DNA of 64,000 nucleotides from CAMDHY01 sp046156265 (lineage in GTDB: Bacteria; Pseudomonadota; Alphaproteobacteria; Rhizobiales; Segnochrobactraceae). Below the pieces are notes generated by a model. That model worked only from the letters and a program-made list of their open reading frames with translations, was not told the origin of the DNA and did no database searches. The stretch lies in assembly GCF_046156265.1 (NCBI RefSeq), contig NZ_JAWDIR010000045.1, positions 186,001 to 250,000 on the forward strand, given 5' to 3'. The translations under genes and the position numbers were made by a program. How positions within the stretch are numbered: the first letter of the stretch is position 1; every line of letters begins with the position of its first letter. Shown piece by piece: positions 44,237 through 52,700 of this stretch.

Positions 44237-45202
44237 ATGTCGGAGAAGATCATCGCCATCGACAAGGTGGCCAACAAGGTCCGCTTCTACGATCCGGACT
44301 TCACCGAGCGCCGGGTGATCGACGGGCCGGAGCCGTGCGTGCACGAGCTCGCCTTGTCGCCGGACCGGCGCCTCGCCTACGTGCCGCTCTACGGCGACGG
44401 GATCTACGGCGCCAACCGCAATCCCAACAACAAGGTGCTGGTGATCGACACGGCGCGCGAGGAGATCGCCGACCTGATCGACCTCGGTCCGCTCGTCGCC
44501 CCGCACGGCATGGCCGCGACCCGCGACGGCAAGCTGTGGGTCACCTGCGACATCCGCGGCAAGCTCGTCTGTCTCGACCCGGCCGCGCGTCGGGTCGAGG
44601 CGGTGTTCGACAACCCGTCGAAGGGCGGCCACATCGTCGAGCTGCTGCCCGACGAAACGAGGCTCTACGTCTCCGCCAAGGAGGGGCCGCTCGGCGTCTT
44701 CGACCTGGCGGAACGGCGCTTCACGGCGACGGTCCCCTTCGCCGCGCCCGGCGCCGTCGGCATCGGCGCCGGCAGCGAGGGCACGGCGGTGTCGCCCGAC
44801 GGGCGCAGGCTCGTCGTCGTCGACAACGACCAGGCGGCGCTGCACGTCGTCGACGGCGCCACGAACCAGACGGTCCGCCGGGTGCCGCTCCTGCCGCACG
44901 TGCCGACCAACCCGCGCCGCTCGCGCTCGGCCAAGCTCGGCTTCTCGCCCGACGGGCGCTGGCTCGTCGCCACCGCCTATGCCACCGGCCTCGCCTGGGT
45001 GATCGACGCCGACGACCTCACCCGCCAGCGCATCGTCGCCGTCGCCAAGGGGCCGATGGGGATGATCTTCGAGCCGGACGGGCAGAGCGTCGTCGTCTCA
45101 TCGCACGATTGCGGGCTGCTCACCCGCATCGATCTGGACTCGGCGACCGCGACGGCCGCCGTCGAGGGCGGAGCCGGCATCGAGGTGCTCGCCTGGTGCT
45201 GA
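44237..45202 (+). CDS. YncE-like beta-propeller protein
   Basis: This 321-residue protein is composed of repeating ~40-residue blades (for example NKVLVIDTAREEIADLI, GKLVCLDPAARRVEAV, AALHVVDGATNQTVRRV, GLLTRIDLDSATATAAVEGG), as in YVTN/YncE seven-bladed propellers. There is no signal peptide, so it is probably cytoplasmic, unlike most YncE proteins. The conserved SPDRRLAYVPLY, ATRDGKLWVT and SPDGRWLVATAYATGL motifs mark blade edges. No catalytic motif is evident; it may be a scaffold or a lactonase-like enzyme. It follows xth after 40 bp. Confidence 0.78.
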   Translation: MSEKIIAIDKVANKVRFYDPDFTERRVIDGPEPCVHELALSPDRRLAYVPLYGDGIYGANRNPNNKVLVIDTAREEIADLIDLGPLVAPHGMAATRDGKLWVTCDIRGKLVCLDPAARRVEAVFDNPSKGGHIVELLPDETRLYVSAKEGPLGVFDLAERRFTATVPFAAPGAVGIGAGSEGTAVSPDGRRLVVVDNDQAALHVVDGATNQTVRRVPLLPHVPTNPRRSRSAKLGFSPDGRWLVATAYATGLAWVIDADDLTRQRIVAVAKGPMGMIFEPDGQSVVVSSHDCGLLTRIDLDSATATAAVEGGAGIEVLAWC

Positions 45203-45281
45203 AGAGGGCGTGAGGCGCCGCGGGCCGCGGCGACCCCGGATCGCCGACTTGCCGCTCGCGACCAGCCCGACGGAGGCCGCG

Positions 45282-45965
45282 TCAGGAGCAGCGCAGCAGC
45301 GAGCGCGTGCGCTCCGGGTCCGCCATCGGGCGGAACAGGCCGTTCTCCGGGTCGCGCACCAGAAGCCGCCCCGTCGAGACCGAGAACAGCGCGCCGTGCA
45401 GGGCGAGCTCTCCCGCCTCGACGCGCGAGCGCACGAACGGGAAGGTCATCAGGTTGCGCAGCCCGAGGTCGACGGTGGCGAACTCGAGCCGGCGCAGGAA
45501 GTCGTGGAAGTCCTGGCCCTTGCGGGGGCCGAGGCGATCGGCGGCGGGCGCGATCTGCGACATCCAGCGGCCGATGAAGTCGCCCGGCGAGAGCGGCTGC
45601 TGCTCGTCGGCGAAGGCGCGGACGCCACCGCAAAGGGCGTGGCCCAGGATCACGATGTGCTTGACGCGCAGCGCCTGCACGCCGAACTCCAGCGCCGCGC
45701 TGGTGCCGTGCTGGGAATCCGCGTCCGCCTCATAGGCCGGGATGAGGTTCGCGACATTGCGCACCACCAGCAGTTCGCCCGGCGCGGCGTCGAAGATCAC
45801 TTCCGGCGAGACGCGGGAATCGACGCATCCCACCACCATGATCTCAGGGCGCTGGCCGCGTTCGGCAAGCATCTCGTAGCGGGCACGTTCGCTGGAGAAG
45901 CGCCCGTCGAGGAACGCCTGGTAGCCCGTCGTCAGCCGGTCGGGGAACATCCTGGGGCCTTCCAT
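45282..45965 (-). CDS. Beta-class carbonic anhydrase
   Basis: This 227-residue enzyme has the zinc-binding VVGCVDSRVSPEVIFDA (Cys47, Asp49, Arg51) and VILGHALCGGVRAFADE (His109, Cys112), and the LLVVRNVANLIP loop. It interconverts CO2 and bicarbonate in the cytoplasm, useful for carboxylation reactions. The start may be 45965 (MEGPRM) or the Met at 45950. It lies 33 bp downstream of a cyclic-nucleotide-binding protein gene on the same strand, which could be co-transcribed. Confidence 0.94.
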   Translation of the reverse strand: MEGPRMFPDRLTTGYQAFLDGRFSSERARYEMLAERGQRPEIMVVGCVDSRVSPEVIFDAAPGELLVVRNVANLIPAYEADADSQHGTSAALEFGVQALRVKHIVILGHALCGGVRAFADEQQPLSPGDFIGRWMSQIAPAADRLGPRKGQDFHDFLRRLEFATVDLGLRNLMTFPFVRSRVEAGELALHGALFSVSTGRLLVRDPENGLFRPMADPERTRSLLRCS

Positions 45966-45998
45966 CGAAATCGTTGCAGGGGTGAGGGGTCGCGGCGC

Positions 45999-46466
45999 TC
46001 AGGGCTCGCCGGCAGCGGAGGGATCCGCGAGAGCATCGCGAACGCCGGCGACGGCGGCTCCGAGCCTCAAGAAATCGGCGGACAGCCGCGCATGCAAGGC
46101 CGCGGCCACATCGGGATACTCGTCGAGCAGCCGCCGGAACACGGCCCGACGTACGAGCAATACCTCGCTTTGCCGCGTCGCGCGCGCCTCGATGACGATG
46201 TCGGTCTCGGCGAGCAGCGCGAGTTGCGCCACCATCGCGCCGGGGCCTGCCGGCTGCGAGGCGCGGCAGCCGGCAGCGCGCACCTCGATCAGCCCGGCGA
46301 GCACGACGTAGGCGCCCGGGGGCGGCCGCCCGGCCTCGATGAGCAGTCCGCCCGCCGGCAGGGCGAGGCGCTCTCCGGAGAACGCCACGAGCCGCAGGTG
46401 CTCGTCGGTCAGGTCGGCGAACGGGGGCGCGAGGCGCAGGAGCGCGAGGTCGCTCGACAGGCTCAT
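45999..46466 (-). CDS. Cyclic nucleotide-binding domain protein
   Basis: This 155-residue protein has a Crp-like cNMP-binding beta-barrel: FSGERLALPAGGLLIEAGRP, GAYVVLAGLIEVRAAG, MVAQLALLAETDIVIEARA with RQSEVLLVRRAVFRRLLDE. There is no C-terminal DNA-binding helix-turn-helix, so it is a stand-alone sensor domain. The usual phosphate-binding RAA-type arginine motif is not obvious (EARATRQSE at that place), so ligand binding is doubtful. It is encoded between cenR and a beta carbonic anhydrase on the same strand. Confidence 0.75.
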   Translation of the reverse strand: MSLSSDLALLRLAPPFADLTDEHLRLVAFSGERLALPAGGLLIEAGRPPPGAYVVLAGLIEVRAAGCRASQPAGPGAMVAQLALLAETDIVIEARATRQSEVLLVRRAVFRRLLDEYPDVAAALHARLSADFLRLGAAVAGVRDALADPSAAGEP

Positions 46467-46527
46467 CCCGGTTGGTCCCGGCCCGCGGTCGGCGGCGCCG
46501 GCAGGCGAAAGGGCTCGGCGCTGCGTC

Positions 46528-47241
46528 TCATGCCGTCGCGGGCTCACCGGCCGAGCGCGGCATCAGCTTGTAGCCGCCGTCCTCGGTGACGAGGAGTTCC
46601 GCATTGGAGGGATCGCGCTCGATCTTCTGGCGCAGGCGATAGACGTGCGTCTCCAGGGTGTGGGTGGTGACCCCGGAGTTGTAGCCCCACACCTCGTGCA
46701 GCAGTACGTCGCGACCGACCGACTTCTCGCCGGCGCGATAGAGGAACTTCAGGATCGCCGTCTCCTTCTCGGTCAGGCGAACCTTGTTGCCGCGGGTGTC
46801 GACGAGCAGCTTGGCACTCGGGCGGAAGACGTAGCGGCCGATGGTGAAGGTCGCGTCTTCGGTCTGCTCGAACTGGCGCAGGTGGGCGCGGATGCGGGCG
46901 AGCAGCACATTGAAGCGCACCGGCTTCGTCACGTAGTCGTTCGCGCCGGCCTCGAGGCCGAGAATGGTGTCGGATTCGCCACCGTGGCCCGTGAGCACGA
47001 TGATCGGCGCCTTGAAGCCGTTGCGGCGCAGGAGCTTCACCGCCTCCCGGCCGTCGAGGTCGGGCAGACCGACGTCCATCAGCATGAGATCGACGCGCTC
47101 GTCGCGCGCGAGCTTCATGCCGGCGGCCGCGCTGTCGGCGAGGAGCGTGACGAATTCGTCCGTCAGCGCCAGCTGCTCGGCGAGCTCGCCGGCGAGTTCC
47201 GGCTCGTCGTCGACGATCAGGATCGTTCGCGTCTTGCTCAC
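46528..47241 (-). CDS. cenR: CenR-like OmpR family response regulator
   Basis: This 237-residue regulator has a receiver domain with TILIVDDEPELAGELAEQ, MLMDVGLPDLDGREAVKL (phospho-acceptor Asp56) and NDYVTKPVRFNVLLARIRAH (Lys106), and a winged-helix DNA-binding domain ending LETHVYRLRQKIERDPSNAE and LLVTEDGGYKLMP. It closely resembles CenR, the essential envelope-control regulator of alphaproteobacteria, including the alpha-specific GHGGESDTILGLEAGANDYV stretch. The GTG at 47241 follows GGGGAGAGC. No sensor kinase gene is adjacent; CenK is usually elsewhere. Confidence 0.86.
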   Translation of the reverse strand: MSKTRTILIVDDEPELAGELAEQLALTDEFVTLLADSAAAGMKLARDERVDLMLMDVGLPDLDGREAVKLLRRNGFKAPIIVLTGHGGESDTILGLEAGANDYVTKPVRFNVLLARIRAHLRQFEQTEDATFTIGRYVFRPSAKLLVDTRGNKVRLTEKETAILKFLYRAGEKSVGRDVLLHEVWGYNSGVTTHTLETHVYRLRQKIERDPSNAELLVTEDGGYKLMPRSAGEPATA

Positions 47242-47471
47242 GCTCTCCCCCCGCTTGCGGGTGCCCGGACCGGCGGGTGACCGGTCCCGCGCGACGGGCC
47301 CTCCCCGACTCGCGCGCGGCAGTGTATGCGACAACCTGTATCTCCAGCAAAGATGACCGTTTTTTCCGCATGCGTTCAACCCACCCCGGAGCCGGGTCCG
47401 CGCCTTCCTGTGGACTGCGCCCGCCGGCCTTCGCCCTGACGCCGCGGCCGAAGGCGCGGCTCGCGCGTCCG
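47242..47471. promoter_or_regulatory. Divergent region between cenR and the L,D-transpeptidase gene
   Basis: This 230-bp spacer contains a moderately AT-rich stretch (about 47325-47375, with AACCTGTATCTCCAGCAAAG and TTTTTTCCGC). It could hold the cenR promoter and that of the divergently transcribed L,D-transpeptidase gene. CenR binding is an attractive hypothesis, but no site is identified. Confidence 0.35.
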
Positions 47472-47987
47472 ATGGCGACGGTGGTGGTGCGGCCGCGGCC
47501 CGGCCGGCCGAGCCAGGGGCTCGCCGCCTTCGCCGGCACGGTGCTGCCGTGCGCACTCGGCCGCTCCGGCATCCGTTCCCTGAAGCGGGAGGGCGACGGC
47601 GCCACGCCGCGGGCGACGCTGCCGCTCGTTTCCGCCCTGTGGCGGGCCGACCGCCTCGGACGGCCGCGGACCGCGCTGGCGCTGAGGGCGATCCGGTCTG
47701 CCGACGGCTGGTGCGATGCCCCGGACGACGGCCGCTACAATCGCCCGGTGCCGCTGCCGTGCCCGGTCTCGCACGAGGAGCTCGCCCGCGACGACGGCCT
47801 CTACGACGTTCTGGTGGTGCTCGACTTCAACCTGCGCCCGCGCCGGGCCTTCGGCGGCAGTGCGATCTTCCTGCATTGCGCGCGACCCGGCCTCGTCGCG
47901 ACGGCCGGCTGCGTCGCCTTCCCGCGCCCGGTGCTGCTGCGTCTGCTGGCGCGGCTGCCGGCCCGCGCACGCCTGCGCGTCGTTTGA
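47472..47987 (+). CDS. L,D-transpeptidase (YkuD-like) family protein
   Basis: This 171-residue protein resembles the Rhizobiales short YkuD-like family: VVVRPRPGRPSQGLAAF, LPCALGRSGIRSLKREGDGA, WCDAPDDGRYNRPVPLP, LYDVLVVLDFN, and the catalytic stretch GGSAIFLHCARPGLVATAGC, with His and nucleophilic Cys. Members cross-link peptidoglycan stems or process murein. The chosen ATG 47472 lacks a strong ribosome site, and an in-frame Met at 47370 would add about 34 residues. No signal peptide is obvious. It is divergent from cenR, consistent with envelope-stress control. Confidence 0.8.
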   Translation: MATVVVRPRPGRPSQGLAAFAGTVLPCALGRSGIRSLKREGDGATPRATLPLVSALWRADRLGRPRTALALRAIRSADGWCDAPDDGRYNRPVPLPCPVSHEELARDDGLYDVLVVLDFNLRPRRAFGGSAIFLHCARPGLVATAGCVAFPRPVLLRLLARLPARARLRVV

Positions 47988-48093
47988 GGGCGAGCGCCGC
48001 GGCGACGCCATGCCGCCGCCGAATTTGCGGTGCAGGAGGCGGGGCGGGGACGAGACATCCCGTGCCCTGCCCCGCTGTCATGGAAGCCCGACC

Positions 48094-49461
48094 ATGCGTC
48101 GCCCGACGTTCCTGCTGCCTGTCCTGTTCGCGCTCGTCCTCGCCGTCCTGGCGCCGCCGCCGGCTCCGGCCCAGGTCGTCGTCCTCGACGACGAGGTGGT
48201 GCTGAGCGAGCGGCCGCGCGGCGGTGGCGGCTGGTCGACACCCGGCGCCGTGCTGCCGTCCGACCAGGGGGCGCTCGCGAGCGAACTCTTCGGCATCCTG
48301 CAGAGCCAGCCGCCGCTTCTGCCGGCGCGCGCCGTGCTGCCGTCGCGGGCGACGCTCGACGTCACCGCCTACCCGTCCATCAACCGCCGCACCGGCCTGC
48401 CGTGCGTCGGCTGCCGCAACCCGTGCCGCTCGTTCCGCTACACCTACGCGCGGCCCGACCGCGGCACCGTGACGGTCGAGGGCCAGCGCTGCCGGCGCCG
48501 CAACGGCCAGTGGGTCGCCTTCGAGCCGGACATCGTCGTCGGCGAGCGTCCGGCCGCGCCCGGCGCGCCGGTCGCCGGCGGCTTTCAGGGTGCCCCGCCG
48601 GCCCAGCCGCAGTCCCAGGCGATGCGCCGCTCGCCGCCGCCGCTGCCGCCGGCGCGACCGGGCGACGGAACGGCCGTCGCCGGTGTCGCCGGCGCCGCCC
48701 CCTCGCCCTTCGATCCGCCGCTCATCGACAACGGCCCGGTGGACGAGGGCTCGCGCGACATCGCCGGTGAGGACTTCGCGACGGAACAGGATCCCGCTTC
48801 GGCACAGCCGCTGCCGGGCAGCGAAGACGACGTCTGGTCGACGGCCGCCCTGCCGGACGTCGCACCAGCCGAGGACGCCGACGCGCCGCAAGTGCTGAGC
48901 CCGCAGCCGCCCTCGGGCGCCGTGGCCGCGGCCGAGGCCGCCCTCGCCGGTTCCGGGGACGCGGCCGAGACCGCCACACCGCCGGCCGGATCCGGCGACG
49001 ATGCGACGGCCGCTGCCCCGACGCCGGCGGAGGCCACCGCAGCAGCAGATGTCGCCGGCGACGTGCCGCCGGCCGCGCCAGAGCCCGTCGGCTCCACCCC
49101 GACCGCTCCGGCGACCGCGCCCGATGCCGCCGTCGAGACCCAGACGGCGCGCGTCGTCATGCCCTTCGGCGGCGGCGAACAGGCCGGCGCGGTCGAGGTG
49201 GAGACCACCGCCGACCCCGACGTCGTGCGGATGCTGCGGATGCTGCGCTATCTCGACCCGGAGACCTCGGCCGAGCCGAGCCCGCAGGCCTACGAGGCGG
49301 CGGTCTCCGACTTCGCCTCGGACGAGCGCTTCGCCCTGCCGCAGTCGAACTCGGCGCTGCGCGAGCGCCTAGAAGGCGCGGTGGACCGGCTGGCGGCGCT
49401 GTCGAGCTGCCCGGCGACCAGCGGCGAGGGCTACGGCGCCTGCCTCACCGGCGCGCGCTGA
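48094..49461 (+). CDS. Large secreted Ala/Pro-rich protein, unknown
   Basis: This 455-residue protein starts with a signal peptide (LLPVLFALVLAVLAPPPAPA) and has three zones. Residues 85-150 hold a Cys-rich segment (C104, C107, C111, C133) with PCRSFRYTYARPDRGTVTVE and GQRCRRRNGQW, which faintly resembles the C-terminal domain of rickettsial 17-kDa-type surface antigens. Residues ~150-370 are a disordered Ala/Pro/Thr linker. Residues ~375-435 are helical (VVRMLRMLRYLDPETSAEPS and YEAAVSDFASDERFALPQ) and resemble a peptidoglycan-binding repeat. I infer an outer envelope or periplasmic role, but the family is not recognised. It begins 106 bp after the L,D-transpeptidase gene on the same strand. 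Confidence 0.7.
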   Translation: MRRPTFLLPVLFALVLAVLAPPPAPAQVVVLDDEVVLSERPRGGGGWSTPGAVLPSDQGALASELFGILQSQPPLLPARAVLPSRATLDVTAYPSINRRTGLPCVGCRNPCRSFRYTYARPDRGTVTVEGQRCRRRNGQWVAFEPDIVVGERPAAPGAPVAGGFQGAPPAQPQSQAMRRSPPPLPPARPGDGTAVAGVAGAAPSPFDPPLIDNGPVDEGSRDIAGEDFATEQDPASAQPLPGSEDDVWSTAALPDVAPAEDADAPQVLSPQPPSGAVAAAEAALAGSGDAAETATPPAGSGDDATAAAPTPAEATAAADVAGDVPPAAPEPVGSTPTAPATAPDAAVETQTARVVMPFGGGEQAGAVEVETTADPDVVRMLRMLRYLDPETSAEPSPQAYEAAVSDFASDERFALPQSNSALRERLEGAVDRLAALSSCPATSGEGYGACLTGAR

Positions 49462-49614
49462 GCCGCTCGGCCATAGACGGCCGCCGCACGACAGGCATCG
49501 CCCCGGCAGCGCGTCGGGGTGAGCACCGCCTCGCAAGACACTGGATGATGAAGCGCCGCTCCCGGCAGCGCGCGGGGAGACGGCTGAGCGCTGCCCTCAG
49601 GGGCGCGCCGAATA

Positions 49615-50472
49615 TCAGCGGCGGGCGAGCGTCAGCTTGGTGGCGCCCGAGACCGCCCTGACGGCGACCTCGCGTCCATCGAGCGGGATGGCGATGCCGC
49701 TCGGGGCGCCGACGGTGTAGACGGCGCCGTCGACGCGGATGCGGAACGGCGCATCCGCCGTGACCACCCATTCCCCCGCACCCGTCACCGCCTCGAGATC
49801 GAGCGGCGTCCAGGCGGTGTCGACCGTCATCTCGCGCGCCGCCACCGCCTCCGGCCCGGCGAGCATCCGCCAGCCGAACAGCGCCGCGGCCCCGATGCCG
49901 ACGACGACGAGACCCGCCACGAGGACGCCGGCGAGGCGACCGCGCCGGCGCGGCTCGGGCAGCATGACGGTGCGGCCACCGCGCTCGGGCACCAGCACGA
50001 GGTCGCGGGAATCGCTGAGGTCGTCGTTGTCGTAGGGCTCGGGCGCGATGTCGAGGCGGGCCGATCCCGACGGCGGGCGCGGCGCGCGCGGGCGCGGCGC
50101 CCCCTCGACGTCCGGCTCCACCGGCTCGAGCTCGGCATAGGCGGGAGCGGCGGCAGAGGCGGCGACCTCGGGAGCGGCCGGTGCGACGTCCGCGTCGGCG
50201 GCGGCATATTCGATCCCGGGCTCCGCCGGCGAGGGCGTGGGCGTCACCACCTCGTCCGGTGGCAGGGTCGCTTCGTCGGGCGGCAGGATCGGCTCGGCGG
50301 CCGGGGCGACCGCCTCGGTCGCGGGCGCTTCCGCCACCACCGGATCGGGCGCGCCGCAGTGCGGGCAGGCGAGCGCGCGGGTGAACAGCGGCTCGCCGCA
50401 GGCGACGCAGTGATAGGGCGCGCGGGCGGCGGAGCGGGAGGTGCCGGCGAGGGCAACGGCGGGTGTCGTCAT
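49615..50472 (-). CDS. Zinc-ribbon single-pass membrane protein, unknown
   Basis: This 285-residue protein has an N-terminal zinc ribbon (CVACGEPLFTRALACPHCG; two CxxC), a ~130-residue Glu/Pro/Ala-rich acidic linker, one membrane segment (LAGVLVAGLVVVGIGAAALF, about residues 182-201) and a C-terminal beta-rich domain of ~75 residues (WVVTADAPFRIRVDGAVYTV). The topology suggests a cytoplasmic zinc ribbon and an extracytoplasmic C-terminal domain. The C-terminal part superficially resembles RodZ-type domains, but no helix-turn-helix is present. Function unknown. It faces the secreted Ala/Pro-rich gene in convergent orientation. Confidence 0.72.
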   Translation of the reverse strand: MTTPAVALAGTSRSAARAPYHCVACGEPLFTRALACPHCGAPDPVVAEAPATEAVAPAAEPILPPDEATLPPDEVVTPTPSPAEPGIEYAAADADVAPAAPEVAASAAAPAYAELEPVEPDVEGAPRPRAPRPPSGSARLDIAPEPYDNDDLSDSRDLVLVPERGGRTVMLPEPRRRGRLAGVLVAGLVVVGIGAAALFGWRMLAGPEAVAAREMTVDTAWTPLDLEAVTGAGEWVVTADAPFRIRVDGAVYTVGAPSGIAIPLDGREVAVRAVSGATKLTLARR

Positions 50473-50579
50473 GGATCGGCCGATAGGATCACGCCGCGGC
50501 GAAATTGAGATGAAAAGCGGGGTTTTTCCCGCTCAGCGGTCACTTTCCGCGGGTTCGGCACGGTTCGCACGGCAAACGC

Positions 50580-51485
50580 TCATCCGGCGCCGGCTACGAG
50601 CCGCGCCACGGTCTGTTCGAGGCTGTCGCGCCAGGGCGGCAGCCGCACGCCGAAGGTCTCGGCGAGCCGGGTCGTGTCGAGCCTCGAGTTGGCCGGACGG
50701 CGCGCCGGCGTCGGGTAGTCGGCCGTGGTGATGGCATCGACTGGAACCGCCCGTCGGCCATGGTGGGCGGCCACCTCCAGCGTGGCGCGGGCGAGATCGC
50801 ACCACGATGCCTCGCCGCCGCCGGCGAGGTGATAGGTCCCGGCCCAGGCCTCCGGCCGGTCGGGCTCGAGCTTCGGCAGGATCGCCAGGATCGCCTCGGC
50901 GATGTCGAGAGCTGAGGTGGGCGACCCCACCTGGTCGGCGACGACGCGCAACCGGTCGCGCTCTGAGGCGAGGCGCAGCATCGTCTTGACGAAGTTGTTG
51001 CCGAACGGGCTGTAGACCCAGGCGGTGCGCAGCACGATCGTCTTGCCCCAAGCCGCCCGCACCGCCGCCTCGCCCTCGAGCTTCGAGCGCCCGTAGACGC
51101 CGGCCGGCGCCGTCGGGTCGTCCTCCACATAGGGCGCCGGCTTGTCGCCGTCGTAGACGTAGTCGGTGGAGATGTGGACGAACGGCACGTCGAGCACGGC
51201 GGCGGCGCGCGCCAGCGCCGCAGCGCCGTCGCGGTTGATCGCGAAGGCGCGCTCCGGCTCGCTCTCGGCCTTGTCGACGGCGGTGTAGGCGGCGGCGTTG
51301 ATGATCGCGGCGGGGCGGATGTCGACGATGGCGCTGCCGAGGCCCGCGGGCTTCTCGAGATCGAGCACCGGCCGGCCGTGCGCGACGACGGCGACGCCGT
51401 GGCGGGCCGCCCGCTCGATCAGTGCCCGCGCGACCTGCCCCGTCGCTCCGACGATCAGGATCGGTCGTTCCGCCGTGTTCGCCAT
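50580..51485 (-). CDS. rfbD: dTDP-4-dehydrorhamnose reductase
   Basis: This 301-residue short-chain-type reductase has ILIVGATGQVARALIERA (NAD(P)-binding loop), IINAAAYTAVDKAESEPERA, FVHISTDYVYDGDKPAPYVE, the YGRSKLEGE motif (catalytic Tyr/Lys) and a C-terminal PANSRLDTTRLAETFGVRLP. It catalyses the last step of dTDP-L-rhamnose synthesis. RfbA, RfbB and RfbC are not nearby, so those steps must be elsewhere. The ATG at 51485 is preferred over a GTG three codons upstream. Confidence 0.92.
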   Translation of the reverse strand: MANTAERPILIVGATGQVARALIERAARHGVAVVAHGRPVLDLEKPAGLGSAIVDIRPAAIINAAAYTAVDKAESEPERAFAINRDGAAALARAAAVLDVPFVHISTDYVYDGDKPAPYVEDDPTAPAGVYGRSKLEGEAAVRAAWGKTIVLRTAWVYSPFGNNFVKTMLRLASERDRLRVVADQVGSPTSALDIAEAILAILPKLEPDRPEAWAGTYHLAGGGEASWCDLARATLEVAAHHGRRAVPVDAITTADYPTPARRPANSRLDTTRLAETFGVRLPPWRDSLEQTVARLVAGAG

Positions 51486-51547
51486 GGCTTCCACCCTCGC
51501 CCGAGAGCGATGGCTTGCCGCGCCGGCGCGCCGCCGTCAAGCGCCGC

Positions 51548-52672
51548 TCAGGCGGCGCGCGTGTCGTCCGGATAGAGACGGAACGACTTCAGCTGCACCG
51601 TCACCGGCTCGCCGGGGCTGACGGCGTCGGCCGCCCGCACCGCCACCTCGACGAGGTGGTTGTCGCGACCCAGCGCGATCTCGATCAGGCGGTGGCCGGC
51701 GGTGCGGCGCACGGCCCGCACGCGGCCGGGAATGCCGGTCGCCTCAGGCCCGGCCAGCGCGACGTCGTCCGGCCGGGCGAACAGCAGCGCTGGCCCGTCC
51801 TGGGCGCGCCCGAGCGTGATCGGCAGCACGTCGCCGTCGAGCAGCGCCTTGCCCCCCTTCACCGTCACCGGCAGCCGCACCGACTGGCCGATGAAGTCGA
51901 AGACGAACGGCGTCGCCGGCCGGTCGTAGATCTCGTCGGGCGTGCCGACCTGCTGGATCTTGCCGTCCTTCATCACGACGATGCGGTCGGCGAGCTCCAT
52001 CGCCTCCTCCTGGTCGTGGGTGACGAACAGCGTCGTGTGGCCGGTGCGGTCATGGATTTCCCGCAGCCAGCGACGAAGATCCTTGCGCACCTTGGCGTCG
52101 AGCGCGCCGAACGGCTCATCGAGGAGGAGCACCTGCGGCTCGATGGCGAGCGCGCGGGCAAGCGCGACGCGCTGGCGCTGGCCGCCGGAGAGCTGCATCG
52201 GATAGCGCTTGCCGAGGCCGGGAAGCTGCACGAAGTCGAGCAGCGTCTCGACGCGCTCGCGGATCTGCGCCTTCGTCGGCCGCCGGTCGGACGGGCGCAC
52301 CGTCAGGCCGAAGGCGATGTTGTCGAACACCGTCATGTGCTTGAACAGCGCGTAGTGCTGGAAGACGAAGCCGACATTGCGCTGCTGCACGGTACGCTGC
52401 AGCGCATCCTCGCCGCCAAACATGACGCGGCCGGAGGTCGGCGCGTCGAGGCCGGCGACGATGCGCAGCAGCGTCGTCTTGCCGGAGCCGGATGGCCCGA
52501 GCAGTGCGACGAGCTCGCCCCCCGGCACGTCGAGGCTGACGCCGTGCAGCGCCGGCGTCGTCCCGAACGCCTTGGTGAGGCTCTCGACGCGGACGTCCAT
52601 CGGCTTCGCCCGTCCGTGGCCCGGCAATCCGGTGAAGGACCCGGCGAAAGTCTGGTCTGCGATCATGTCCAT
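51548..52672 (-). CDS. cysA: Sulfate/thiosulfate ABC transporter ATP-binding protein
   Basis: This ~374-residue ATPase has Walker A LLGPSGSGKTTLLRIVAGLD, signature LSGGQRQRVALARALAI, Walker B VLLLDEPFGALDAKVR and H-loop FVTHDQEEAMELAD, followed by a TOBE-like regulatory domain. Sequence homologous to other CysA proteins begins at MDVRVESLTKAFG (ATG at 52600), so the 24-residue extension from 52672 may not be translated; GAGG lies 11 nt before 52672. It powers sulfate import with CysT and CysW. A 7-bp hairpin (51541-51558) overlaps its stop codon. Confidence 0.92.
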   Translation of the reverse strand: MDMIADQTFAGSFTGLPGHGRAKPMDVRVESLTKAFGTTPALHGVSLDVPGGELVALLGPSGSGKTTLLRIVAGLDAPTSGRVMFGGEDALQRTVQQRNVGFVFQHYALFKHMTVFDNIAFGLTVRPSDRRPTKAQIRERVETLLDFVQLPGLGKRYPMQLSGGQRQRVALARALAIEPQVLLLDEPFGALDAKVRKDLRRWLREIHDRTGHTTLFVTHDQEEAMELADRIVVMKDGKIQQVGTPDEIYDRPATPFVFDFIGQSVRLPVTVKGGKALLDGDVLPITLGRAQDGPALLFARPDDVALAGPEATGIPGRVRAVRRTAGHRLIEIALGRDNHLVEVAVRAADAVSPGEPVTVQLKSFRLYPDDTRAA

Positions 52673-52700
52673 GATGCGGTGGCCCTCGGCGATGTCGGGG

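Noticed and set aside
47277..47471. Longer N terminus for the L,D-transpeptidase
   Set aside because: The added residues are Arg/Pro-rich and unlike the family start; kept only as an alternative start at 47370.
48540..49160. Tandem-repeat or CRISPR-like array
   Set aside because: The repetitive look comes from Ala/Pro/Thr codons in the linker of one secreted protein; there are no regular repeat-spacer units.
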